From: Paenirhizobium daejeonense
GTDB taxonomy: Bacteria > Pseudomonadota > Alphaproteobacteria > Rhizobiales > Rhizobiaceae
NCBI RefSeq assembly: GCF_014280875.1
Contig: NZ_JACLAL010000002.1
Span: forward strand, 620,001 to 684,000
Reading direction: 5' to 3'
DNA length: 64,000 nucleotides
Both the position numbers and the translations under genes were made by a program. The stretch's first letter is position 1, and every line of letters begins with the position of its first letter. The notes beneath the pieces were generated by a model. That model was not told where the DNA came from. It saw only the letters and a list, made by a program, of their open reading frames with translations, and ran no database searches. Positions 54,976 through 62,908 of this stretch are shown in pieces.

Positions 54976-55332
54976 TCAGCTACCCCGGTAGGTGGAATAG
55001 CCATAGGGCGAAAGCAGAAGCGGCACATGATAGTGAGCCTCGGAATCGCTGATGCCGAAGCGGATCGGGATGACATCGAGGAACGGGGGCGAAGTGAGCG
55101 GCGCACCCTGCGCCTTCAGGTAGTCGCCGGCATGGAACAGCAGTTCGTACTGCCCGACCCGGAAGCTCTCGCCCGAAAGGATCGGTCCGCCATCGACGCG
55201 ACCGTCGGAATTGGTGATCACGGTGGTCACGAGCTCGGCATCCTCGCCCACGATCCGCATCAACTGGATCTTCAGGCCTTCCGCCGGCTTGCCGAGCGCG
55301 GTGTCGAGGACATGGGTGGTAAGGCCGGTCAT
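54976..55332 (-). CDS. hiuH: 5-hydroxyisourate hydrolase
   Basis: 118 residues, transthyretin-like. Converts 5-hydroxyisourate, the PuuD product, to OHCU. Catalytic His in [15 protein letters not shown], Arg in GRVDGGPIL, His in [20 protein letters not shown] and the invariant C-terminal YRGS. No signal peptide, so cytoplasmic. Overlaps allA by four bases. Confidence 0.97.
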   Translation of the reverse strand: MTGLTTHVLDTALGKPAEGLKIQLMRIVGEDAELVTTVITNSDGRVDGGPILSGESFRVGQYELLFHAGDYLKAQGAPLTSPPFLDVIPIRFGISDSEAHYHVPLLLSPYGYSTYRGS

Positions 55333-55829
55333 AGATGGGGCTCCAGAATCACGAAAGGCGTGTCGAAAAAGAACTCTTCGAGATTGTTGCCCGGCCCGTC
55401 ACGATCGACAACCAGAAAATCCGAGATTTCCCCTATCGCCATCAGCGGATGATGCCAGACGTTACGCCGGTAATTCACGCCCTGATCGGGTCGCGCCAGA
55501 AAGACCTGCGGACGTCCAGGCCTGCCATCCTCATCGGGTGAAACGGCGACCAGAAACGGCCGACCGGAGAGCGGCGAAAAGCTCTGGCTGCCGAACGGAT
55601 GCCGCTCCATCATTCCGACTTGATAGGGAAAGGCGCGCGGCTGGCCGCGGAAGATGTTGACGATAACCCGTGCCCCTTCGCCCGTTACCTCCGGCGAAAA
55701 CAGCGCATGAAACCGCTCCGTGGTGCCGCCATTGATCAGGCGCATTGTTTCGGGCCTGGCGGAAATCACCTCGCCGAAAGGAGCGAATTCTTCGGGGGTA
55801 AGAGGCTGGATGGAAAGCATGTCGGACAA
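55329..55829 (-). CDS. allA: Ureidoglycolate lyase
   Basis: 166 residues. Splits ureidoglycolate into glyoxylate and urea. Family pattern: [40 protein letters not shown] and [20 protein letters not shown], with the metal-site His pair in WHHPL. Starts 6 bases after the HepT-like stop, with a hiuH overlap at the other end, so it lies in one operon with both. Confidence 0.95.
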   Translation of the reverse strand: MSDMLSIQPLTPEEFAPFGEVISARPETMRLINGGTTERFHALFSPEVTGEGARVIVNIFRGQPRAFPYQVGMMERHPFGSQSFSPLSGRPFLVAVSPDEDGRPGRPQVFLARPDQGVNYRRNVWHHPLMAIGEISDFLVVDRDGPGNNLEEFFFDTPFVILEPHL

Positions 55830-55835
55830 CAGGAG

Positions 55836-56201
55836 TCATTCTCCCTGAATATGCGGATGGCGTAGCTGGTTGATCTGGCGGATCAGTGCCGGCAGGTCGG
55901 CTTGAACGGTGTCCCACACCAGTCGCCAGTCGAGTGGTTCGTGCTCATGGACAACCATGTCGCGCCAGCCCCTGATTTTCCGCCAGTCGATGTCAGGATA
56001 TTCGGAAGCGGCAGACGGAGAGCCGGCCAGTACCCTCGCAGCCGCGGCGGCGATCAGCACGAAGGTCATCGCAACCGCGCGCTGGATCAGGATATCCCGC
56101 TCGAATGCCTCTCCGGTCACATCCTTGACAAAACCGACAGCCTCGGAGGCCGCCTCCTGCATGTCGCGAAGATCTTCGAGAAAACGCTGCTCTGGAGTCA
56201 T
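55836..56201 (-). CDS. HepT-like (DUF86) protein with altered RNase motif
   Basis: 121 residues, all-helical HepT/DUF86 pattern (MTPEQRFLEDLRDMQEAASE; RDILIQRAVAMTFVLIAAAA; RLVWDTVQADLPALIRQINQ). HepT toxins carry R-x4-H-x-Y; here the stretch is Arg80-DMVV-His85-Glu-His87, so the Tyr that is normally AMPylated by MntA is replaced by His. Its start overlaps the stop of a truncated nucleotidyltransferase. It runs 6 bases into allA, suggesting co-transcription. It may be inactive or repurposed. Confidence 0.75.
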   Translation of the reverse strand: MTPEQRFLEDLRDMQEAASEAVGFVKDVTGEAFERDILIQRAVAMTFVLIAAAAARVLAGSPSAASEYPDIDWRKIRGWRDMVVHEHEPLDWRLVWDTVQADLPALIRQINQLRHPHIQGE

Positions 56202-56305
56202 ATGACCGCCACCGAACCGAAGACACGCGGGTTCGCCGCATTGAAGCGCTCACTCGCCTCGCGGATCGCCTGCCTGTTTTTATCCAGCACTTCCGATGGC
56301 CGCAT
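56198..56305 (-). pseudogene. Truncated MntA-like nucleotidyltransferase antitoxin
   Basis: A 35-codon frame from the ATG at 56305 with GGAGG seven bases upstream: RPSEVLDKNRQAIREASERF and then NPRVFGSV, followed by AVI and a stop that overlaps the HepT start. This is the N-terminus of an MntA-type minimal nucleotidyltransferase, ended just at GS of the GS-x9-DxD catalytic motif. The catalytic Asp residues are absent from all frames between here and HepT because only the short overlap remains, so most of the gene is deleted rather than frame-shifted. Confidence 0.75.
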
Positions 56306-56330
56306 GACCGAACCTCCGTTTTGGGCAATA

Positions 56331-56392
56331 TAGAGCATGTCCCGCAAAAGTGGGAACCAGTTTCAGGACAAGGGCATAAGCCCAAATATGCA
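56331..56392. repeat. Rhizobial palindromic repeat next to the HepT remnant
   Basis: Begins TAGAGCATGTCCCGCAAAAG, with a small stem tcccg/cggga-like around TCCCGCAAAAGTGGGA, then CAGTTTCAGGACAAGGGCAT. Matches the AGAGCATGTCCCGCAAAAGT repeat I know from Rhizobiaceae intergenic regions. It lies 26 bases upstream of the antitoxin remnant. Confidence 0.68.
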
Positions 56393-56482
56393 GAGAGAAT
56401 TCGAGCAGTCACAACACGCTTTGTGGAAGCGCCCTACCGGAGGAAATCGGGAACCTCACCAAAACGCGGCAGGCCGCAGACG

Positions 56483-56511
56483 AAAACAGCGCCGGCTTTC
56501 ACCGGCGCTGT
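56483..56511 (-). terminator. Terminator after glnII
   Basis: Minus-strand stem CAGCGCCGG / CCGGCGCTG (9 bp, 6-base loop) followed by TTTTCG, 27 bases past the glnII stop. Confidence 0.85.
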
Positions 56512-56537
56512 CGTGATCAATGGTCGATCTTCGAAGA

Positions 56538-57572
56538 TCAGGCTGCTGCAGAAGCAGCGAACGGAACTTCCGAGATCGTCTTCAGGACCTGCGAAGCGAT
56601 CGCATAGGGGTCGCCCTGGGAGTTCGGACGACGATCTTCCAGATAGCCCTTGTAATCGTTCTTGACGAAGGAGTGCGGAACGCGGATGGAGGCGCCACGG
56701 TCGGCAACGCCGTAGGAGAATTTGTTCCACGGAGCCGTTTCGTGCTTGCCGGTCAGACGCATGTGGTTGTCCGGGCCGTAAACGTTGATGTGGTCCATCA
56801 GGTTCTTATCGAACTGCGCCATCAGGCGTTCGAAATAGTCCTTACCGCCAACTTCGCGCATGTACTTGGTCGAGAAGTTGCAGTGCATGCCAGAACCGTT
56901 CCAGTCGGTGTCGCCGAGCGGCTTGCAGTGCCATTCGATATCGATGCCGTACTTTTCGCAGATGCGCAGCAGCAGGTAGCGAGCCATCCAGATCTGGTCG
57001 GCGGCCTTCTTGGAGCCTTTGCCGAAAATCTGGAATTCCCACTGACCCTTTGCCACTTCGGCGTTGATGCCTTCGTGGTTGATGCCGGCTTCGAGGCACT
57101 GGTCCAAGTGCTCTTCCACGATCTGGCGCGCGATGGAGCCGACGTTCTTGTAGCCGACGCCGGTATAGTACGGACCCTGCGGAGCCGGGTAGCCGTGTTC
57201 CGGGAAGCCGAGCGGGCGGCCGTCTTCGTAGAAGAAGTATTCCTGCTCGAAACCGAACCATGCATCTTCATCGTCGAGGATGGTCGCACGGGTATTCGAC
57301 GGATGGGGGGTAACACCGTCCGGCATCATGACTTCGCACATCACGAGAGCGCCGTTCTTGCGGGCCGGATCGGGATAAATGGCAACCGGCTTGAGAACGC
57401 AGTCGGAGCTACGGCCTTCGGCCTGCTCGGTCGACGAGCCGTCGAAACCCCAATAGGGAAGCTCTTCCAGCGAGGGGAAGTTGTCGAATTCCTTGATCTG
57501 CGTCTTGCCACGCAGGTTCGGCACCGGCTTGTAGCCATCGAGCCAGATATACTCGAGCTTGTACTTGGTCAT
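56538..57572 (-). CDS. glnII: Glutamine synthetase type II
   Basis: 344 residues from the ATG at 57572, the usual GSII length. Eukaryote-like glutamine synthetase that makes glutamine from glutamate and ammonium. N-terminal beta-grasp EYIWLDGYKPVPNLRGKTQI; active-site parts WGFDGSSTEQAEGRSSDCVL, WFGFEQEYFFY, WNGSGMHCNFSTK and GVADRGASIRVP. It is not adenylylated like GSI; rhizobial glnII is under NtrC and sigma-54 control, and a fitting promoter lies at 57661-57675. It sits between the ureide genes and uraD-puuE. Confidence 0.97.
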   Translation of the reverse strand: MTKYKLEYIWLDGYKPVPNLRGKTQIKEFDNFPSLEELPYWGFDGSSTEQAEGRSSDCVLKPVAIYPDPARKNGALVMCEVMMPDGVTPHPSNTRATILDDEDAWFGFEQEYFFYEDGRPLGFPEHGYPAPQGPYYTGVGYKNVGSIARQIVEEHLDQCLEAGINHEGINAEVAKGQWEFQIFGKGSKKAADQIWMARYLLLRICEKYGIDIEWHCKPLGDTDWNGSGMHCNFSTKYMREVGGKDYFERLMAQFDKNLMDHINVYGPDNHMRLTGKHETAPWNKFSYGVADRGASIRVPHSFVKNDYKGYLEDRRPNSQGDPYAIASQVLKTISEVPFAASAAA

Positions 57573-57660
57573 TCTTGGTCTCTCTTCAGTCAAGCGCCCG
57601 CCCATGGAGCGCAACAGAGGGGGCGATTCTCCGGTTGTCCGGCGAGTCGTTTTCATAGAA

Positions 57661-57675
57661 GCAGGAAGCATGCCA
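57661..57675 (-). promoter_or_regulatory. Sigma-54-type promoter for glnII
   Basis: On the minus strand TGGCAT-GCTTC-CTGC matches the sigma-54 consensus TGGCAC-N5-TTGC at 13 core positions closely, with the invariant GG and GC correctly 10 bases apart. It lies 89 bases upstream of the glnII start. Confidence 0.7.
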
Positions 57676-57976
57676 ACTGATGCAAACCGTCATTCGGCTG
57701 ACACAATGACGCACCCGCAAAGCCCTGTGACTGTGGATCGACAGCGGGAATCCTTAACAGTTTCAGCTTATTGTGTGGGAACATGACACAGCCATACCGT
57801 GTTCTCCTGTGTCGCGGGCATCATGCTGGAATGTGATGATTTCGCAATCACGCATGTTTTCAGCCCAAAAATGCCTATATTTTATGCATTTTGCACTTTT
57901 CGTGTGCATCTCATTTAAAAACCTGTTAGGGAATGTCATCGGACTTGAAAACCGATGAACAACGAAAGGCAGAAGC
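57676..57976. other. Regulatory region between glnII and the DUF2735 gene
   Basis: About 300 bases without a gene, unusually AT-rich on the right side (57840-57930). Expected to contain NtrC sites for glnII and the promoter of the DUF2735 gene. I could not point to convincing NtrC palindromes. Confidence 0.5.
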
Positions 57977-58159
57977 ATGACAACGAACATGGTTCGGGAA
58001 TCGGCGAAGATCCTGCAGTTCCCGGTAAGAAACGTTCAGAAGATGATGGAAATTCGCGAGCGCGACGGACGCTCACGCCCTGTGATTTACGAAAGCGGCG
58101 CTGGCAGCTGGTATCACGAGGAAGCGATCCGCGAAGTGGATGAGGCGCGCAAGCAGTAG
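57977..58159 (+). CDS. DUF2735 small protein adjacent to glnII
   Basis: 60 residues, MTTNMVRESAKILQFPVRNV then the conserved end SWYHEEAIREVDEARKQ. DUF2735 proteins are rhizobial, and as I know it are found divergent from or near glnII. AAAGGCAG lies 8 bases upstream of the start. Presumed nitrogen-regulated; biochemical role unknown. Confidence 0.82.
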   Translation: MTTNMVRESAKILQFPVRNVQKMMEIRERDGRSRPVIYESGAGSWYHEEAIREVDEARKQ

Positions 58160-58501
58160 CAAGCGCGCCAGAATGCCCTGCTCACTCAGACCTGAAGGTT
58201 CTTGAGGCGTGGAGCGTTGCGCCATCATCAGAGTGAGAGCAACAAGGGCGACAATCCTCGCTCGGCGATAAAATTGCCGACAATAGATGGCTTGAACGGT
58301 CTACCTTCATTTGCGGAACATCTTCAGCTTCCAATCTCCGGAAGCATATAACATTCCGGCCGGAACTATCGTCGGCCCACCGTCGATCCGCTTCGAAAAC
58401 CCGCCAGCGCGATAAACTCCTTTGAGAACATCAGGACTACTCCACGCCGGCCTCACGCAGACCGGGTGAAGAATACTCGTTTGCACGGGGGCTGCGGGGC
58501 C
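58160..58501. other. Region between DUF2735 and uraD without a supported gene
   Basis: About 340 bases. On the minus strand the uraD frame stays open for about 55 codons after its TGA, including VLKGVYRAGGFSKRIDGGPT and ending KLKMFRK before a stop. It is probably chance or the decayed end of another gene. No hairpin terminator of note. Confidence 0.45.
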
Positions 58502-59002
58502 TCAGACATTCTCCGGCAGGAGGTGTCCAAGGCGAATGCGAGCGATCTTCTCCACTTGCGCGCAGGCGGTCGCAAACTCAGTTTCGCGATCGTTGTCTAT
58601 GCGCGTCTCAAAAGCGGCAAGAATGTCTTCCTTGGTGAGGCCTGTCACCGCGATAATGAACGGAAAGCCGAATTTCTCGGTGTAGGCGGAATTGATCTCG
58701 GTAAACCGCGCAAACTGTTCGGGACTGAGCCGATCAAGGCCCGCACCGCTCTGCTCCCTGCGGCTTTCCTCGGTCAGTTCGCCGGCAACGGCCAGACGCC
58801 CGGCGAGATCGGGATGCGCCCGCAGAACTCTCAACCGTTCGGCTTCGCTGGCCTTGCGAAACTGTTCGGCGAGCGCGGCATGCACGCTCGAAACCGTCAG
58901 CGGCTCACTGATTGCCCCGGCCTCGAAGGCCCGCTCGGCTATGAAGGGAGAATGCTCGAACACGCCGCCGAAGGTGGAGATGAAGTTGTTTCGCGTCACC
59001 AT
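58502..59002 (-). CDS. uraD: OHCU decarboxylase
   Basis: 166 residues from the ATG at 59002. Converts OHCU to S-allantoin. Helical family with the catalytic His in LRVLRAHPDLAGRLA, Glu in TEESRREQSGAGLDRLSPEQ, and FGFPFIIAVTGLTKEDILAA plus GHLLPENV at the end. Starts 4 bases after the puuE stop, so coupled to it. Confidence 0.96.
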   Translation of the reverse strand: MVTRNNFISTFGGVFEHSPFIAERAFEAGAISEPLTVSSVHAALAEQFRKASEAERLRVLRAHPDLAGRLAVAGELTEESRREQSGAGLDRLSPEQFARFTEINSAYTEKFGFPFIIAVTGLTKEDILAAFETRIDNDRETEFATACAQVEKIARIRLGHLLPENV

Positions 59003-59006
59003 GTGC

Positions 59007-59927
59007 TCACCACGTCGGCTTGTGGTTCTTGTGCCAGTGCTCGGCGATCTCGATACGCTTAGGGATCCACACCTTGTCATGTGACCGCACATAATCAATG
59101 AAACGCGCGAGTGCCGCGGCCCGGCCCGGACGGCCCACAAGGCGGCAATGCAGCCCGATCGACAGCATCTTGGCGCTGCCGGCCTTGCCCTCTTCATAAA
59201 GCACGTCGAAGGCGTCCTTGAGATAGGTGAAGAACTGGTCGCCGGAGTTAAAGCCCTGCGGCGTCGCAAACCGCATATCGTTGGTTTCGAGCGTATAGGG
59301 GATGATCAGGAACGGCTTGCCGTCGATACCCTTCACCCAGTAGGGCAGGTCGTCAGCGTAAGAGTCCGACGAATAAACGAAACCACCCTCTTCCATGACG
59401 AGCCTGAGCGTGTTGTCGGAGGGCTTGCCCTGATACATGCCGAGCGGATGGGAACCGGTCAACTCCTTGTGCAGCCGCACCGCCTCGAGGATGTGCTCGC
59501 GCTCCTCCTCCTCGGAAAAATCCTTGTATTCCAGCCAGCGATAACCGTGGCTGGCGATTTCCCATCCGGCTTCCTTCATCGCCGCGACCGCTTCCGGGTT
59601 ACGTGCCATGGCGAGCGTCACGCCATAAACGGTCACCGGCACACTGCGCTCGGTGAACATCCGCCAAAGACGCCAAAAACCGGCCCGCGAGCCGTATTCG
59701 TAGATCGATTCCATGTTGAGATTGCGCTGTCCGCCCCAGGGCTGCGCACCGACGATCTCCGACAGAAGGCATTCCGAGGCCTTGTCGCCGTCAAGAATGC
59801 AGCTTTCGCCGCCCTCTTCGTAATTGACAACGAACTGCACGGCGATGCGGGCATCACCGGGCCACTTCGGGTCTGGAGTGTTGCGGCCATAGCCGACGAG
59901 GTCGCGCGGATAGGTATCGGTCTGCAT
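59007..59927 (-). CDS. puuE: PuuE-type allantoinase
   Basis: 306 residues from the ATG at 59927 (a TTG just before is possible). Polysaccharide-deacetylase-fold allantoinase that hydrolyses allantoin to allantoate without the metal set of AllB. RDLVGYGRNTPDPKWPGDAR, VQFVVNYEEGGESCILDGDK, EIASHGYRWLEYKDFSEEEE and MLSIGLHCRLVGRPGRAAAL are diagnostic. Leads the puuE-uraD operon. Confidence 0.96.
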   Translation of the reverse strand: MQTDTYPRDLVGYGRNTPDPKWPGDARIAVQFVVNYEEGGESCILDGDKASECLLSEIVGAQPWGGQRNLNMESIYEYGSRAGFWRLWRMFTERSVPVTVYGVTLAMARNPEAVAAMKEAGWEIASHGYRWLEYKDFSEEEEREHILEAVRLHKELTGSHPLGMYQGKPSDNTLRLVMEEGGFVYSSDSYADDLPYWVKGIDGKPFLIIPYTLETNDMRFATPQGFNSGDQFFTYLKDAFDVLYEEGKAGSAKMLSIGLHCRLVGRPGRAAALARFIDYVRSHDKVWIPKRIEIAEHWHKNHKPTW

Positions 59928-60155
59928 CAAATCACCCTATGGAGACATGCCGCGCGAGCGTTTGCCTGCTCACAGGACACGACATCGGAAAAGAACAACA
60001 ACTGCAACGCGGGAGCGAATCCGGAAGATCGCGACGCGCCTGAATGCGTTGCGCAAACGGTAAGCAGCGTGAAGGCCGATGTCGAGATGGAAACGAAAGA
60101 GCGGGGCGTTGCCTTTTTGGCGACACCCCTCACCGACCCGCGACTGAACCGGCAT

Positions 60156-60863
60156 TCAGGCGATCTTGCGGGCGGAAATGCGTCCCATCGGATGCAGCGA
60201 GTGAACCTGGAACGGCGCTCCCGGCTCCTTCTCGACAAACAGGGCGAGATTGGAGAAATCCACCGGTTCGGACAGGACTGGCGCGAAATGCGCCCGCAGC
60301 GCTTCTTCTATCCGGGGGAATTCAAAAGGCGCCAACGGACCGGTGAGCGGCATATGGAAACGGAATTCGTCCATCACGTAAGGATGGCCCCAGCGATAGA
60401 GATTGGCGAACTGCGGAGCCGACAGCCCCTCCGGATTGCGCCGCTCGATTTCCGCTTCGGTCAGCGGCGCCCGGAAGGCGTCGAATTCCTGCACCACGGC
60501 GGCGGCCAGATAGTCGAGTTCAGGACACGGACGCTGCAGCACGAGGCCGAAGAAATCCCCGAGCCGGGCAATTTCGAGTCGCGGCAGTTCGAAGGGCTCC
60601 AGCGTTCCGGCAAAACGCATCAGGTCGCGAAGCATGGCGGCTTCGACAAGGTCGCTGTGCAGATGAAAGGGAGCTTTCAGCGTGGCGTGGAAGCCATAAC
60701 GACGCGGCAAGGCGGTATGAAAGGCAATCTCGTGCACCCCGAGACCGCGCAGGGCGGGATGCTCGACGGCCTCGCCGGAATAGACATTGCGCCCGAGCCA
60801 GCCTGCGGCAGCAAGCGTCAGCGGGTCGCCCGAAGGGGGCGTGAAATGTATGGCATAGCGCAT
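60156..60863 (-). CDS. DUF1045 protein of the 2H phosphoesterase-like fold
   Basis: 235 residues. Two H-x-T/L-x motifs in the 2H arrangement: YGFHATLKAPFHLHSDLVEA (about 59) and EFRFHMPLTGPLAPFEFPRI (about 170). DUF1045 genes usually accompany phosphonate (phn) operons, but none is here; the gene lies upstream of puuE in the same direction with 229 bases between. Substrate probably a cyclic phosphodiester; inferred from fold only. Confidence 0.85.
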   Translation of the reverse strand: MRYAIHFTPPSGDPLTLAAAGWLGRNVYSGEAVEHPALRGLGVHEIAFHTALPRRYGFHATLKAPFHLHSDLVEAAMLRDLMRFAGTLEPFELPRLEIARLGDFFGLVLQRPCPELDYLAAAVVQEFDAFRAPLTEAEIERRNPEGLSAPQFANLYRWGHPYVMDEFRFHMPLTGPLAPFEFPRIEEALRAHFAPVLSEPVDFSNLALFVEKEPGAPFQVHSLHPMGRISARKIA

Positions 60864-60969
60864 GCGAATACCTCACCCTCTTGTTCGTCGCCAATTTTAG
60901 CAATCGACGTTACAACACGGAGGTAGGTGATTTGCATGACAGGATCACGACGAGAGACCTGTCCCAGCC

Positions 60970-62166
60970 TCACGCATTGCGAGCAGCAATCACGATATGA
61001 TGATGAAGCGTGAAGGATTGCGGCAACCCGTTGGCATCATTCTCCAGCCGCCCTGCGATGCCGGCGACTGCAGCCTCCGCAAGCCGGTGCGCAAGACCGA
61101 AACTGACCTTGAAACCTCCGGTCAGCGCATGAATGCGCGGATGATCGGGATGCGGTCCCACCATCGGGTCGCGATCGATCGCCTTGGGCCGCAGCCCGGC
61201 CCAGCGCTCGACCACCTCCGCATCGCGGAGCGCCGGTGCAAGCCCCCTCGCCCGACCGATCAGCTCTTCGAGCTGCTCGTCGGTCGAGCCCGGATCGTCG
61301 AACCTGTCTTCGCTGGTGCTGCCGATGGCGGCATAACCGCCCTCATGCGGCACGATGTAGAGACCATCGAGATAAAGCAGCGGCAAGGCGGGATCGATAT
61401 CCGCCTTCAGCAAGGCGGCCTGCCCCTTAACCGGTTGACCGAGCGGCAGCGGAAGCGGCGCTCCGAGCGACTCGAGCATGGGGAAAGACCTGTGTCCCGC
61501 CGCGATGATGCAGTGCCCGAAGGCAACCGTCCGACCATCCGAAAGCCGGGCGATGTGGGTCTCGGGATGGAGAAGAGCGACCCCGGAATTCTCGATGATG
61601 CGGACGTGCAAGGCCTCATTCAGGCGAGCGGTGAGCATTGCGGTCAGGCTGCGCGGCGAGACCCGCGCGGCAAACGTGTCGTAGACGATGCCCGCCGCCA
61701 TGAACTCTTCCGAAGGCCAGTCGGTTCCGGCCGGCGAGGCATCGAGCGGTGTCCAGGAGAATGAACGAGCGCCATGATGCCAGTGCGTTTCCGCATCCTT
61801 GCAATGACGTTCGGCAATCACCCTCAGGTGCGGCTTCGGCAGCGGAATCAGCCGGCCGCTGCGACGATAACCGGCCGACAGCCCGGTCTCGGCTTCCATA
61901 CGTCCGACTTCTTCCTCAAGGCCGATAAGCGCATCGAACTGGAACTGCTTCTTCTCCGACCAGCGATCCGGCATGTGGGGCATCAGCGCGCCCAGCAATC
62001 CCCCGCTCGCGCCGCGGGCAAGCGGCCCCTCATCGACCAGCAGCGTATCGATGCCCTGGCGCTCCGCATGCAGCGCGGCCCAGAGCCCCATGATGCCGCC
62101 GCCAACGATCAACAGCTCGACGCGCAATTGACCTGATTGCGGCGCGGCAGTATCCGATTTGACCAT
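60970..62166 (-). CDS. FAD-dependent oxidoreductase paired with MnmD (MnmC C-terminal-like)
   Basis: 398 residues from the ATG at 62166. DadA/ThiO-type flavoprotein: FAD-binding VELLIVGGGIMGLWAALHAE, LLVDEGPLARGASGGLLGAL, and the C-terminal GLRPKAIDRDPMVGPHPDHP. In E. coli MnmC one protein contains both the methyltransferase and a related oxidase domain; here the two are separate genes facing away from each other. The start codon overlaps that of mnmD (CATG at 62164-62167). Assignment as the oxidase half of MnmC is inferred. Confidence 0.75.
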   Translation of the reverse strand: MVKSDTAAPQSGQLRVELLIVGGGIMGLWAALHAERQGIDTLLVDEGPLARGASGGLLGALMPHMPDRWSEKKQFQFDALIGLEEEVGRMEAETGLSAGYRRSGRLIPLPKPHLRVIAERHCKDAETHWHHGARSFSWTPLDASPAGTDWPSEEFMAAGIVYDTFAARVSPRSLTAMLTARLNEALHVRIIENSGVALLHPETHIARLSDGRTVAFGHCIIAAGHRSFPMLESLGAPLPLPLGQPVKGQAALLKADIDPALPLLYLDGLYIVPHEGGYAAIGSTSEDRFDDPGSTDEQLEELIGRARGLAPALRDAEVVERWAGLRPKAIDRDPMVGPHPDHPRIHALTGGFKVSFGLAHRLAEAAVAGIAGRLENDANGLPQSFTLHHHIVIAARNA

Positions 62167-62902
62167 GACAGCTTCCCACACGATATCGCCGACCGAAGGG
62201 CCGGATGCGAGCCAGGGGCAGAGCCTCACCTGGAACGAGGGCGATATGCCCTATTCGACCGCCTTTGGCGATCATTTTTATTGCCAGACCGATGGCCGGC
62301 TGGAATGCGGCCATGTCTTCCTCTCCGGCAATGGACTGCCCGACCGCTGGACGGGTTCCGGCACCTTCCGCATCGGCGAGCTCGGCTTCGGCACCGGCCT
62401 CAATGCCTGCGAGACATGGCGCCATTGGAAGGAAACCCGAACTGCAGGCTCCGCCCTGCACTTCGTTTCCTTCGAGCTTTATCCGATGAAGGCCGAAGAG
62501 CTTGACCGGGCGCTTTCCCGCTGGCCGGAAATCGATATGGAACGCAAGGTGCTCGTCGACCTGTGGCCCGCAACGCCCGAGGATGCTGTTGACATCGCAT
62601 TGGACAACGAGACGCGCCTGACCGTCATTTGTGGCGACGCCATGCAGAATCTGACGGCAAGCCCGCTCACCTTCAACGCCTGGTTTCTCGACGGCTTCGC
62701 CCCTTCCCGCAATCCGGCCATGTGGTCGCGGGAACTGATGCAGGCGGTGTTCGACCACGCCGTTCCCGGTGGCACCTTTGCGACCTATGCGGCGGCGGGT
62801 TTCGTCCGCCGTAATCTTGCGGGCGCGGGATTTGCGGTGGAAAGAAGAAAGGGCTTCGCGGGAAAGCGCGAAATGCTCTGCGGTGTCAGGCCGGACGAAT
62901 AG
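62165..62902 (+). CDS. mnmD: MnmD, tRNA 5-aminomethyl-2-thiouridine methyltransferase
   Basis: 245 residues from the ATG at 62165; a TTG at 62159 is in frame. It matches the N-terminal methyltransferase half of E. coli MnmC: LTWNEGDMPYSTAFGDHFYC, FRIGELGFGTGLNACETWRH with the SAM-binding Gly stretch, and FNAWFLDGFAPSRNPAMWSR. It methylates nm5(s2)U34 in tRNAs for Glu, Lys and Gln. It stops at the domain border, so it is a stand-alone MnmD. Shares its start site with the divergent FAD oxidoreductase. Confidence 0.92.
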   Translation: MTASHTISPTEGPDASQGQSLTWNEGDMPYSTAFGDHFYCQTDGRLECGHVFLSGNGLPDRWTGSGTFRIGELGFGTGLNACETWRHWKETRTAGSALHFVSFELYPMKAEELDRALSRWPEIDMERKVLVDLWPATPEDAVDIALDNETRLTVICGDAMQNLTASPLTFNAWFLDGFAPSRNPAMWSRELMQAVFDHAVPGGTFATYAAAGFVRRNLAGAGFAVERRKGFAGKREMLCGVRPDE

Positions 62903-62908
62903 CCGACC

